Shown here: piece by piece, positions 29,882 through 39,265 of the stretch
Layout of the letters: every line of letters begins with the position of its first letter
Position numbering within the stretch: the first letter of the stretch is position 1
Source: Symbiodinium natans
Lineage: Eukaryota; Sar; Dinophyceae; Suessiales; Symbiodiniaceae
Assembly: GCA_905221605.1 (NCBI GenBank)
Contig: CAJNDS010002268.1
Coordinates: 85,001-130,731 of the forward strand
Reading direction: 5' to 3'
Length of the DNA: 45,731 bases
Notes under the pieces: generated by a model
What the model was told of the DNA's origin: nothing
Seen by the model: the letters and a program-made list of their open reading frames with translations, nothing else
Databases searched by the model: none
Made by a program: the position numbers and the translations under genes

Positions 29882-30020
29882 CGCGGGGGCGTCCGTGCGT
29901 CTGCTGCTTGTCGAAGACAGAACAGCTTCGGCCGCAGGCGCCGTGCGTTTTGTGCCAGTACGGCGCGGATGTTCTCAAGATCTGCGTGCGTACAGTCCCG
30001 AAGGCGTGCGCTGTGCTATT
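29882..30020 (+). repeat. 3'-flank repeat, copy 1
   Basis: 49 bp (29892-29940) match 30973-31021 with one difference (core CTTGTCGAAGACAGAACAGC). Weaker similarity continues for about 80 bp (GCGTACAGTCCCGAAG here, GCATACAGTCCTGAGG there). It lies 190 bp after the stop of the DUF3987-like gene. Confidence 0.9.
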
Positions 30021-30184
30021 TTGAAAAGACTTCCGGGGAGCCTGCTCGTACATGCGTGCGCCTGCATGAGTGCCGTGCCAGCACTGACCATGCATATCGT
30101 TCGCCGGGACGACCCTCCGTCGCTGGCTCCTAGCTGCCGCCTGTAGATCTAGACTCGTGTATCCGTTTGCGTCGGCCATCTACC

Positions 30185-30949
30185 ATGATGCTCGACCGCG
30201 AGATCCTGCAGTTCGTCTTCGCCTACCTGAATGCGGGCGAGCTTCAGGAGATGTTGCTGGTTTCTGGCGACTTCTCCGAGCCTCGTCAGTGGCTCCTCGA
30301 GAGAAAGCGCCGCGTGCGTGCAATGGTCGACCCACTGCTTTTTGCGGTGCTTCGGTGCCCGCGGATGGAAGACTTTCTGCCCATGGGCTTCTTCTGGAAC
30401 TTGTCCCAGGAGCCGCTGGAGGCCTTTCTGCGCTCACGCCTCGCTGTGACGGGGGCCAGCCCCGCCAGCCTGACCTGGCTAGCGGCTCGGCGCGAGGTCG
30501 CGCCACGCCGCCTCTGGCGTTCCCTGAACTCGACGACGGCTTCTCCGGAGGTCCTCGCTGCCTTGACTGCTCTGGAGGATTTCTACGTCGACTCGGCTAC
30601 CTTCCTCAGTGCACGCTTCTCGGGCGACGGGGACCCTGCTCGGCGCCTTCCTGAACGGCTGGTCGGCTCTGCTCGGCCACCCAGCGAGGGCACAGCGGAC
30701 ATCTATGTTGTCTCGTACCTCTTGGAACGCGTGCCCTTCTGCCTGCTTGCGTTGCGCGTGGAGGGCCTCGACTGTTCTAGCTCCAGCACGGACTCTGCCC
30801 TGCTCGACGGTGCCTCGGCCTCGCCTTCTGCTGCATCCATGGGCGACGCCGGCGCTGGCGCTGCGCCTCTGCCGTCTCCTTCGCCAACATCCTTTCATCG
30901 CGCAGCTGCTTTCATGGGGCCGTTCTCTGTTGAGGACAGTGATGACTGA
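30185..30949 (+). CDS. F-box-like protein (254 aa)
   Basis: ATG-ATG at 30185/30188. Residues 3-31 (LDREILQFVFAYLNAGELQE and on) have the Leu/Phe spacing of an F-box-like helix pair, but too weakly to be certain. The middle has helices with conserved-looking FFWN (69-72). A hydrophobic segment DIYVVSYLLERVPFCLLALRV at 172-192 could be a buried strand-helix or a short membrane helix. The tail is Ser/Asp/Ala-rich and ends SPTSFHRAAAFMGPFSVEDS. A frame-shifted relative lies at 25668-26214, so the gene belongs to a local family. If truly an F-box protein it would link a target to an SCF ubiquitin ligase. This is inference. Confidence 0.5.
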   Translation: MMLDREILQFVFAYLNAGELQEMLLVSGDFSEPRQWLLERKRRVRAMVDPLLFAVLRCPRMEDFLPMGFFWNLSQEPLEAFLRSRLAVTGASPASLTWLAARREVAPRRLWRSLNSTTASPEVLAALTALEDFYVDSATFLSARFSGDGDPARRLPERLVGSARPPSEGTADIYVVSYLLERVPFCLLALRVEGLDCSSSSTDSALLDGASASPSAASMGDAGAGAAPLPSPSPTSFHRAAAFMGPFSVEDSDD

Positions 30950-30961
30950 CGTCCGTAGTTT

Positions 30962-31127
30962 CGGCGGGAGCATCCGTGCGCCTGCTGCTTGTCGAAGACA
31001 GAACAGCTTCGGCCGCAGGCGTACGGTGCAGGGTTCTACAGACCTGCACGCATACAGTCCTGAGGTTCCGCGTGCGACGATGTCCGGACTCTTCCTACAG
31101 GTACTGTATATAGACAGAGTTCGGTGT
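30962..31127 (+). repeat. 3'-flank repeat copy 2, with the 35-bp repeat copy B
   Basis: Begins 12 bp after the stop of the F-box-like gene. Its first half matches the DNA after the DUF3987-like gene (29892-29940). Its second half (31093-31127) is identical to 23186-23220 before the 2H gene. Different gene ends in this block therefore share a modular 3' sequence. 31128-31590 after it holds a poly-G tract near 31219 and no gene. Confidence 0.9.
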
Positions 31128-31596
31128 TCGTCGCTGCTGGCACTGCACCGAGTCAGGGATGTGCTGCGACAGGGCCCCCCCCTCGTAAAACTACTCTGAG
31201 TGCCACCTATTTCCGGGACCTATTTTGTCAGAGTGGGGGGGGGGAGGGAAGAAATAGGTAGCGGAGTGGTGCCTGGGCGTCCATTGGGCAGTCACACGCA
31301 GAAGTTGCATATCCATGTCATGTCTGTCTGATCTCGCTGCCGCCCGTAGAGGCCAGACAGTGTGAGGGGTTTTCATAGCAGCAAGTCGCCAGCATAAGTG
31401 CGCAGTAGTGCAGCATGTCTCAGCCGCAGACAGCAGCAACAGGGTAGCGCAAGTGTGGCGCAGCAGCGCAGCACAGTGCAGACAGTGGTCCTTCTAGGCC
31501 TAGGCAATTTGGGAGCTTAAGCGTGTGTGCGTGGTTTTGTAGGAGTTTTGTAGGACTGCGGTAGATGGTGTTTGTTGTTCTGCATCATTTGAATAC

Positions 31597-32055
31597 GGCG
31601 CTGTGATAGTGCCGCGGCCGCTGTGAAGTGGCAGGGAAGTGGCTCTAAAAGACTAGTGGCGGAAAAGAAGTCACTGTGAGAGTTAGCCGCTGTGAAGTGG
31701 CAGTGACGTGGCTCTAGAAGTCAGTCGTAGAAAAGAAGTCGCTGTGAGAGTGACAGAGGCCGGCTTGACAAATCCAATCGAGAAAAAAGGAAGGCGCTGT
31801 GAGAGTGCCAAGGCCGCTGTGAAATGGCAGTGAATGTGCTCTGACAATTTAGTCGCAGAAAGGTCGCTGTGAGAGTGACCAGGCCGGCAAAAAAAAAATA
31901 GTGGAGAAAAAAAAAAAGGAAGGCGCTGTGAGAGTGCCAAGCCGCTCTGCAGCGGCAGTGAATGTGCTCCAACAAGAAAAGAAGTCGCTGTGAGAGTGAC
32001 AAGGGCGGCTATAAAAATCTAGTAGTCGCAGAAAGGAAGTCGCTGTGAGAGTGAC
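31597..32055. repeat. Array of about twelve short hairpins with compensatory changes
   Basis: Units of the type NNCGCT-GTGAG-AGTGNN recur at 31597, 31738, 31793, 31863, 31922, 31984 and 32039. Interleaved units GCCGCT-GTGA-AGTGGC stand at 31617 and 31686, with variants at 31813 and 31941, plus one imperfect unit at 31670. Stem position 2 is T with A, or G with C, always paired, and a G-T wobble is kept at position 4. The GCCGCT unit at 31941 has the wobble turned into a perfect G-C pair with AGCGGC. Spacers are A-rich. Between 32056 and 32574 I find no gene. Confidence 0.88.
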
Positions 32056-32574
32056 CATGGCGGCTATAAATGAAAAAAAAAAAAAAAGGGCTCAGTAGTG
32101 GCTCTAAACATGTAGTCCAAGGACAGCCCAAACATGTCACGCGTGGCCCTGGAGTACACCGTGCCGCGCAGATGCCGTGGCTGGCGTGCGCAACCCATGT
32201 CAGCCTATCTAGCGGCGCTTGCTGCTTCAACAGACACCACGGAGGCTACACCGGCGTTGTCGAATTGCCACACGATGTCCTGTTCAAACAGATCTCTATT
32301 GCGTTATTGCCTGTGTTGCCGTGAATGACCAGTGATGCCACTCTGCCGCCGCGTTTGGCAGGTTCATGACAGAGGGGAGAGTGCGAGGGCAGAGTCAGCT
32401 CGAGATCGTGACGGCATCACCTGCAACCTTGACAACAATGGTCTTTGTAGTCACCTGGGGCTATATCAATTCCCGCTCCTGTCCCTTGTGTGTTGGCGAT
32501 GGCAGAGTAGTGGCAAAATAGGTGCATGCTGCGAGCTCCAGCTCTGACACGCCTAGACAGCTAGAGCACCAGCC

Positions 32575-33976
32575 ATGTCCGGTTGGGCGCAGCGCGACGG
32601 CTGGCAGGGCTGGCAGGGCGGCCAGGGCTGGCAGGGATGGGGGCATCGTCAGGACGGCGCGCAAGACGCGCGGGACGCTATACGAGCGCCCTTGCTGGAG
32701 AAGATTCAGGGCTTGCAGCAGCGCAAGGAGCCTCTGTCAGTGCAGTGTCGCTGCTTCGTTTGAAATTTCCGACTGCGAGCAGGACAGTGTAGTAGATACT
32801 TTTTCGATTTGCATTTGTTGTAGGATGCCGTGGATGCCCAGCTCAGGGAGACACAGGGCAGAGTGGCTGCGCTCGAGGCAGCTTCGTGAGTCATGCTGGT
32901 CGCATAGACACAGTGACTCCAGCCAGCGTCGCGCCTGATTTTTGTTTTCTCTGTGCAGGCCATGCGAGACAGCGCCATGTCGGACCTGCGCTTGCTGGGA
33001 GACCTCAAGGCGCAGAAGGTCCGGCTGGAGTTTCAGGTCGCGGACCTTGAGCAGCAGGTGACTGTTGCCTGACAGCATGCGGTGGTGTAGTGGTGGTTTC
33101 CACCAGTCTAGGCCTTCACACGGTGCACGGTGACGAACGGCGCTCGGATGGCAATGGTGACCAAGGCCCTGAAGGAGACCAAGACCTCGCAGGCGAAGCG
33201 CATCAAGCTGCTGGAGCAGGCGCTCCTCTCAGTCCTTGCAGTCGTGTGTGTAAACATCTTCTCGCCGTGCCTCGGTAGGAAGCCGCCGCGCGAGACGAAG
33301 AGCTGGTGACGCTGCGCAAGGACAAGGAGCGGCTCGAGTCGGAACAGGTTTGTGTTGGGTCGGCTGAGTGTCAGCTGGGACCTGTGAGCTGGCTAGGCGG
33401 AGATGCTCGGCCTCAACATGGGGCTGCAACAGGCTGTCGTGGACTGGCAGGACTGACGAGAGCAGTGCATGGGTGTACCAGTGCAGCAGTTCGTCAGATC
33501 ACCTTTGTGTGGCCTTCTCGCGCAGAAGAAGCACGAGACTGCTGAGCATAAGCTCCAGCAGACCCAGGACCAAGGGAGAGCCCATGAGCTAGTTACGTAT
33601 GTGCTCTGTCTAGCCTGTTCCTTAGCCTTCCCTTCTGAACTGCACACGTGACCAGGATCTTTTGGCGACGCAAGTGGCGGCCTCCAGTGCGCGACACGAG
33701 GGCCCTATCCAGGGACAGGACAGCCCTGGCATGTGTGGTGATGTCTGCAGTTCGCGCGTTTTGCACGGAAGGCTGCTCCATGCTTGGTGCATGTTGCCAC
33801 GCATTAGGTATGTTTCTGCTTGGCAGGAGGTGCCTACTCCCACATCTCCGGCCGAAGGAGACGAGGATGATCCTGAGCCCGCGAGTTTCGTCACCCGTTG
33901 CGCAGAGTCCCCGGACTCGCCATCGTCTCACCCGACAGTGGTGCCCGAGCCACTGAGCAAACTATCCAGGCGGTAG
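32575..33976 (+). CDS. Coiled-coil protein with Trp/Gly/Gln repeat start, nine exons
   Basis: Nine phase-0 exons can be read: 32575-32727, 32824-32880, 32959-33057, 33112-33219, 33279-33347, 33397-33450, 33526-33591, 33656 to about 33700, and 33827-33976. Donors are GA, GC, GT, GC, GT, GA, GT and probably GA. All acceptors end AG and all but one are followed by G. The start is a WQGWQGG-type low-complexity repeat. Exons 1-8 form a nearly continuous heptad coiled coil (KIQGLQQRK, AQLRETQGRVAALEA, VRLEFQVADLEQQ, KRIKLLEQ, LVTLRKDKERLESEQ). The tail is acidic and Pro/Ser-rich and ends LSKLSRR. About 270 residues in total. No enzyme motif. A structural or scaffolding role is likely. Agreement of phase across eight introns makes the model good. 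Confidence 0.72.
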
Positions 33977-34848
33977 ACATATCGCGCCTGGACCATGTAG
34001 AAGGTTGGTGCCGGGCCAGACCGACAGCTATCTAGTGTCTTTCTTCTGACCAGACATGTTTCTTAGGACTCGTTCAACGCCCATGGAGTCCTCAGACGCA
34101 GTCGGCCAGTGTTGGCTGCTGCCTGCCAGTGGTCTGGGTTCCGGTTGTGTTCAAGTGCACAGGGAGACCTTGCGAAGGTGTCGCGCTGCTAAAACGTGCG
34201 TGAAGTCCTTGCGCGCGCATCCTTGCACGCATTGAGCTGGCTATGGCACACAGAGCTGCAGGATTGCCATTGACACGTGTCTTTGCAAGAGTCATACCAA
34301 TGTCCAGGTGCTGCTGTTCAAGGACTCCGCGGACAACATGCGCCTGGGAGTCGTCCTCTCCGTGTACCGTGGTTCTGTGGTTCGAAAAGAGTCCTCGCCG
34401 CAGTTCGGACAAGTTCGAGTTGCAAAGCCTATGGCCGATGCTTTGCCCGCGGGCGCTTTGCATGAATTAAGTGGTCCTTTAATCCTCAGCCCCGTGTAGA
34501 AGTCCAGTGAGTACAGTGTCCTGTGCCTTGTCCTGCTGAGGCGATAACTCCAAGACGAAAATGCTGGAATGGCTGCGAAACGTTGTGCGTGTGGCACCGA
34601 CAACTGTGACGTTCAGAGTCGGTTAGGGAAGCCGTAGGGCATAGGCTGCGAGAGTACTGCTTTCACTTCGTCACATAAGCCGGTGCCTGTTTCTCACACA
34701 TCGGGCCATTGCAAAGGGACACTGATGCCGTGTTCGGGCACTGTAGAAGTAAAAATGTACATAAAGAGGGTCTGCGCCGCATACGTCCGATGTGCTTTGG
34801 GTTGAGCTTTGGGGTTTGGGGTCGAACTCAGGGCTTCTCACACACACC

Positions 34849-34867
34849 ATCTCTGTGAGACAGAGAT
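34849..34867. other. Perfect 8-bp stem hairpin
   Basis: ATCTCTGT, loop GAG, ACAGAGAT. It lies in the otherwise gene-free stretch 33977-35172, upstream of the KDZ gene. Confidence 0.8.
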
Positions 34868-34917
34868 CGCGCGGTTGAAAAAACGAGCTCTTTGCCTTTC
34901 TGGATAAATGCGCTCAT

Positions 34918-34936
34918 GGACGCTGTGAGAGTGTCC
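34918..34936. other. Isolated hairpin of the 31.6-32.1 kb family
   Basis: GGACGCT-GTGAG-AGTGTCC: same loop and same inner CGCT/AGTG with its G-T wobble, but a third pairing state (A with T) at the variable position. A poly-C tract follows at about 35000-35018. Confidence 0.85.
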
Positions 34937-35172
34937 TTTCTTAAGATCCTTTTTGTAGTGTGTACATCTTCCAGACATGTGCTCTTGTCGGAGTGGTCCC
35001 CCCCCCCCCCCCCCCCCAAACATCAAAAAAAACGGAAAAGGAAGCCGCGCGTGCCTGCAGAGGGTGCCGCTATAGGTTCTCATGCAACGCACGACGCATT
35101 CACTTGCTTTTCGTGCGTGGGAGTGCAGGCTCGTACAGGCGGGTCCTGGGCGACACTTTCCGAGTCGAAGCC

Positions 35173-37377
35173 ATGGCTGCCACTTGCGAGAACGCGGGGG
35201 CATTGGGAGAGCTGATGCGCCCGCTGTCAGTGGAGCATCTCGGGATCCTGGTCCGCTGCTACGCTCTGTCTCCGGAGGTCCGCGTGGTGGAGGCTGCATC
35301 TCGTCTCCGAGAGGCGTTTAGCGTCGTCTTCAGCGAGACAGTGATCGCGGATGTCTTCCAGAGTCTGGAGACGCGTTGGCCTGCACTGCTGGGAGGAGCT
35401 CCGCTGGCTGGTTCGAGCTGCTTGCCCGAGTGCACGCTCATTACACCGCAGGTGGCTCTCTGTCCCGACTGCGGCCAAACTTTGGATATGAACTCGCCTC
35501 GCAGGGCCTACTGCTTCTTCCTCAACGTGGGATGGCAGCAAGTGCGCTACAGAACAGCATCATGTCCGTGCTGCCGGTCCGAGTTTTCGAGTTGCTGGCG
35601 CAAGCGCACCGGGGCTCGCGGACAGTGTGTCTCCTGTGTGGCACCCTCTGAGTGTGCTTTCGTGCAGATCGTGGGGGCACCGCGCGAGAACGCCCGAGCC
35701 TTCATCGAGACACGCGTGCTGTGGCTTCTACGTGCTTCTCTGCTGCGGACGCGGGCCAGCTTCACTGGTTTCGTGGAGATGCTGGCCGATCTGCACGGGG
35801 CAACTTCTGACAAGGGCCATGATCCGGCTCGATTCCAGAGGCACTGGCTGCTCTTCGAGCTTCTCGAGCTGCTTTGGCAGGAAGCGCCCGAAACGGCCCA
35901 GTCCATCTCGTGGCCACTTGACTCGGGCCATGACGGCGCGACGTTTCGCGCATGCCTGGAAGCCGTGTTTCCCATCCTGCAGTCGGCCTTCCATCGACAG
36001 CACTTCTTGGAGCACCGATGCGACAAGTGCGCAGTGCCCGTGGTCACGCTGGACGCAAAGTACGGCTTGACCTGCGCGCTCTGCAACCACCGGGAAGGTG
36101 GGGCAGTTCGCTATCCACAGATCGACTGCACGCTGCTGTTCGGATGTCAGGAACTCCCAGACGCGGGTTGTCAATACTGCCGCGAGCATGCTCCCTCGGG
36201 TGATGCACGTGCTCCCGCAGCTCTGGACTGCCGGATTTTGCGTCATCGAGATGTGGACGGTGTGCGCAGTTACAAACTCGACGGATCCTCGACCTGGAAG
36301 CTGCGGGGCGACGTTTCTGCTGCGACCGTACGAGAGTACGAGCAGTCTCTTGCCCTTAAGAGCGATCGTCGCAAGCGGCGCAGAGGCCGTGCGGTTGCGC
36401 GCGCGGCAGCGCCGCCAGAGGGCGATGACGTCGCGTCCGAGGAAGCGGACTACTTCGATGCCGAGGAGCCTGCTCTGCGCAAGCAAGCCGGCGACGACAA
36501 TCCGTGCGGGATCGACAAGGGCCTTTCGCTCTCCCGGCGTCGTTACGGTGGCTTGCTCGTGGCAACGCTGCCTTGCGGCCGCGTCTGTGCGCAAGCGGCT
36601 CTAGCCGGGTCGGAGTCCTTGACGCAGGTCTATGCCCTGTTGTCTACCTTGGTGTCGGATCCCGACCGCGAACTGAGGTATGTATTTTACGACAACGCGT
36701 GCGCGCTAGCACGCTACACCCGACATGAGCTTCGTCGACACCGCACGGAGACAGCCGGCGAGCTTGCAGATCTGACCTACGTTCTGGACTCCTTCCACGA
36801 GGCTAATCATACGGCCTGCCTGGATCCTTTGCACGCGGGGTACCTGCCCGAGGTGCGTCGCTCCCAGCACCGGGACCTGGATGGCCTCAACTCACAGACA
36901 GCGGAGCAATTCTTCGCGTGGATGGATCCCTTCGTACGGAGCGTGACCAACATGGCGCCGTACACATTTCGCTGCGTGGTGCTGGTGTTGGCTCACTGGT
37001 ACAATCTTCGCGTATGTGGCGACGGACCTCCGCGACGTCGTCGGCGTAGCTCGCACACGCGTGCACGCCGTTCTTCTGCCGGCGACGGTGATGGCACGCC
37101 ATCTCCTCCCCTGCAAATCTGTCTTTGTCGCAACCCTCTTGGAGTTGGGCACTGGGGCGCCGGGAAGTTCCATTGGCGATCGTGCGAGACTAACGCTGTG
37201 CGGCCGCCCTGCCAGGTGGTCTCCTTCCACACACTGACAGAGGAGGTCCAGGTGCAGCCACGGGCTATTTCATGGAGTGGAGGGGATCTGGGCTTTCTGG
37301 TCAAGCTTCCAGACGGTGATCGACAGCTGTGCCGTCGTTGCGGTCAAGCACTGCAGCGGAGTGGCTGGCTGCCCTGA
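35173..37377 (+). CDS. KDZ-superfamily (Zisupton-like) transposase, apparently intact, 734 aa
   Basis: Met at 35173 in a strong context (GCCATGGCT), then one open frame. Cys pairs at C97/C100, C131/C134, C283/C286 and C301/C304, and further Cys at 325-336, fit the cysteine-cluster domains that precede KDZ transposases. A basic/acidic linker follows (about 396-440). The catalytic region reads CGIDKG...YGGLLVATLPCG...AGSESLTQVY, then YDNAC (D507), DSFHEANHTACL (D539, H542, H546, C549) and LNSQTAEQFFAWM (E578). This is the order of D...D/H...E motifs of the Kyakuja-Dileera-Zisupton RNase H-fold group. The C-terminus has C650/C652, GKFHWRSC and CRRC (720-723), probably zinc-binding. KDZ transposases cut and paste large DNA elements. 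No stops or frameshifts were found. Terminal inverted repeats were not identified. Confidence 0.8.
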   Translation: MAATCENAGALGELMRPLSVEHLGILVRCYALSPEVRVVEAASRLREAFSVVFSETVIADVFQSLETRWPALLGGAPLAGSSCLPECTLITPQVALCPDCGQTLDMNSPRRAYCFFLNVGWQQVRYRTASCPCCRSEFSSCWRKRTGARGQCVSCVAPSECAFVQIVGAPRENARAFIETRVLWLLRASLLRTRASFTGFVEMLADLHGATSDKGHDPARFQRHWLLFELLELLWQEAPETAQSISWPLDSGHDGATFRACLEAVFPILQSAFHRQHFLEHRCDKCAVPVVTLDAKYGLTCALCNHREGGAVRYPQIDCTLLFGCQELPDAGCQYCREHAPSGDARAPAALDCRILRHRDVDGVRSYKLDGSSTWKLRGDVSAATVREYEQSLALKSDRRKRRRGRAVARAAAPPEGDDVASEEADYFDAEEPALRKQAGDDNPCGIDKGLSLSRRRYGGLLVATLPCGRVCAQAALAGSESLTQVYALLSTLVSDPDRELRYVFYDNACALARYTRHELRRHRTETAGELADLTYVLDSFHEANHTACLDPLHAGYLPEVRRSQHRDLDGLNSQTAEQFFAWMDPFVRSVTNMAPYTFRCVVLVLAHWYNLRVCGDGPPRRRRRSSHTRARRSSAGDGDGTPSPPLQICLCRNPLGVGHWGAGKFHWRSCETNAVRPPCQVVSFHTLTEEVQVQPRAISWSGGDLGFLVKLPDGDRQLCRRCGQALQRSGWLP

Positions 37378-37559
37378 CGCCGTCCGGACGCCAGCTTTGC
37401 GTGCACCGAAGCTTCTTACACGTAGAGGTCTTCAAGTACAGGCACGACCGACCGGCCGCGGGTATGCCTTTACAGTAGGTCGGCCGCTCCTCGCATGCCA
37501 AGCGTGCGACGGGCGCCTGGCCCACGGCACAGAACGCACGTGTGTCAGCACGCCCGGCA

Positions 37560-37663
37560 GCGAAGCAAAAGAAAGACGGCTTCGCGTTGCTGCCTTGCTC
37601 TTGCCGCCACTCTTTGCAGGTCTTTGGTCTCATGTCGCTGCATTTACTCTCTTTCCTGCCGCA
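37560..37663 (+). repeat. 104-bp direct repeat, left copy
   Basis: About 90% identical over 104 bp to 39266-39369 (both start GCGAAGCAAAAG; shared TTCGCGTTGCTGCCTTGCTC). It lies 180 bp after the KDZ stop, and with its partner it brackets the second ASCH gene. 37664-38009 has a CA microsatellite and no gene. Confidence 0.9.
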
Positions 37664-38009
37664 CGCCCGTGTGTTGTCCAGCCTGTTTCTTGGGAATGGA
37701 AAACGGAAGGTATCGCCTCTGTGCTGCATCGACCGCAGCACGCACACACGCACGCACTAGCGCACCGACCCACACACACACACACACACGGAAACACGCT
37801 ACACACGCGCGCACACCCTGGTGGCGCCTGCACAAACTCAGTTTTTTCCGTCCGGTCCTGCGCGTGTTGTTACTGGCCCTGCAAACGTTTCCATTTGCGT
37901 TGTCGTGTGATCGTGAACGCGTCCAGTCTCTACCTGCAGCTGGCTCGAGTGGCGTGTCTTGAAGACACGCCGGGCGGCGGCATTGCGCCAAGTGCAGGAC
38001 CGGGAATCC

Positions 38010-38654
38010 ATGCTGCCAGCTTCTGCGCCGGACACGCCGGTCGACCGCGGCGCGCTGCCTGCGCAGGCTCTCTTCATCAAGAAGTGCTGGTGCCGGGAAA
38101 TCTTGGAGCATGGCAAGACGTGGGAAATTCGCGGCGAGCCCTGTCACAAGCGTGGAAGGGTCTGCATCGCGCAGTCCCGGAGCAATCTTCTTGTGGGGGC
38201 GTTCACAATCGTCGACTGTGTCCTCGTGGCTCGGAGGAATCCAGCAGGGGACCTCGTGCCGAGAGACGCCACGCCAGCAGGCGCTGCAGACTTTTTGTGC
38301 AACGCCGCGAACTTCGACAAGCATCGTATCTCCGACTTCTCCATTGTCTCGTACTCGAAGGTTTTCGCGTGGGTGCTGGCAGACGTGGAGTCCTACTCCA
38401 CACCTATTCCATGGTACCCTGGAAATCGGCGGGGCAGTGTGAAGTTCGTTAACCTTACGCCGGAGGTCTTGCGTTCCAAGCAAACGGTCGACAAGGCGCA
38501 CGGTGACTCCTCTGTGGCCGCAGAGCGGGTGCGTAAGCGCCCGGCTGCAGCTCCCGCCGAGGTGCTGCCGGTTGAGCGCAGGCAGCGGCTGCGTCCTCGC
38601 TGGCGTGCTGGCGTTCTGAGGCCCTGTACGTTACAGTCTTCTGCTTTCTTTTGA
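38010..38654 (+). CDS. ASCH-domain (PUA-like) protein 2
   Basis: 214 residues from ATG 38010; the upstream open extension has no ATG. Residues 22-149 are a clear ASCH domain: LFIKKCWCREILEHGKTWEI, then RG at 41-42, followed by KRGRVCIAQSRSNLLVGAFT, VDC, VFAWVLADVESYSTPIPW and a closing VKFVNL. The Lys/Trp/Glu/Arg of GKTWEIRG line the expected nucleic-acid-binding cleft of the family. The tail (RVRKRPAAAP... then RLRPRWRAGVLR) is basic and shares PRWRxGVLR with the ASCH protein at 21.7 kb. It follows the KDZ transposase by 630 bp on the same strand and lies between the 104-bp direct repeats, so it may have moved as a unit. RNA binding or RNA/modified-DNA recognition is inferred from the family. 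The exact ligand is unknown. Confidence 0.75.
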   Translation: MLPASAPDTPVDRGALPAQALFIKKCWCREILEHGKTWEIRGEPCHKRGRVCIAQSRSNLLVGAFTIVDCVLVARRNPAGDLVPRDATPAGAADFLCNAANFDKHRISDFSIVSYSKVFAWVLADVESYSTPIPWYPGNRRGSVKFVNLTPEVLRSKQTVDKAHGDSSVAAERVRKRPAAAPAEVLPVERRQRLRPRWRAGVLRPCTLQSSAFF

Positions 38655-39146
38655 GGACAAACAGATGTCCTCTGTAGCTACGCCTGCCGCGTACGAGTAT
38701 ATTCTTCGATGCGCGGCCGACCGGCTGCGTAGATGTATTTTCGCTTCTTGCCATAGACAGAAAGAAGCTGCCATGATGATGGCTGAGAGTTCCAGAGCTT
38801 GCAGCACGCAGCCTTGAATGTCCCTGTCCCTGGCGTATTTCTACCCAGACAGGGGCTGTTGCACGCATACACGTACGCAGACAGACACACACGCGCACCA
38901 GATAACGTCGTTGGCGGAGCGAGCAGGGAAGGGTGTGTCTTCCGGGGATGGTAAGGTCCTGGTCGGGGGACGGCGGAGTGTGAAGGGGAGGGAATTGTTC
39001 CCCGGCCCTGCGCGTAAACCGAAGACGAAATCCCCAGCCCTATGACGAGAAACCCCGAAACTCTGAAGCTTATGTTCAGAAACGCTTCGTGTAAGCTTGC
39101 TGTGCTGAGAGCAGCTGTGGAGAGCTACCGCGTGATCTTGACGAGG

Positions 39147-39149
<3 letters not shown>

Positions 39150-39179
<30 letters not shown>

Positions 39180-39260
39180 CAGGGACATATACATATATAT
39201 ATATATATACGGATATACATATCTCGCTGTCCATGTGTATATATATATATATATATATAT
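39150..39260. repeat. TA microsatellite cluster
   Basis: Three (TA)n runs (about 39148-39175, 39189-39212 and 39237-39260) separated by short unique bits. The last directly precedes the right copy of the 104-bp repeat. 38655-39149 has no supported gene. Confidence 0.9.
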
Positions 39261-39265
39261 GCCTA

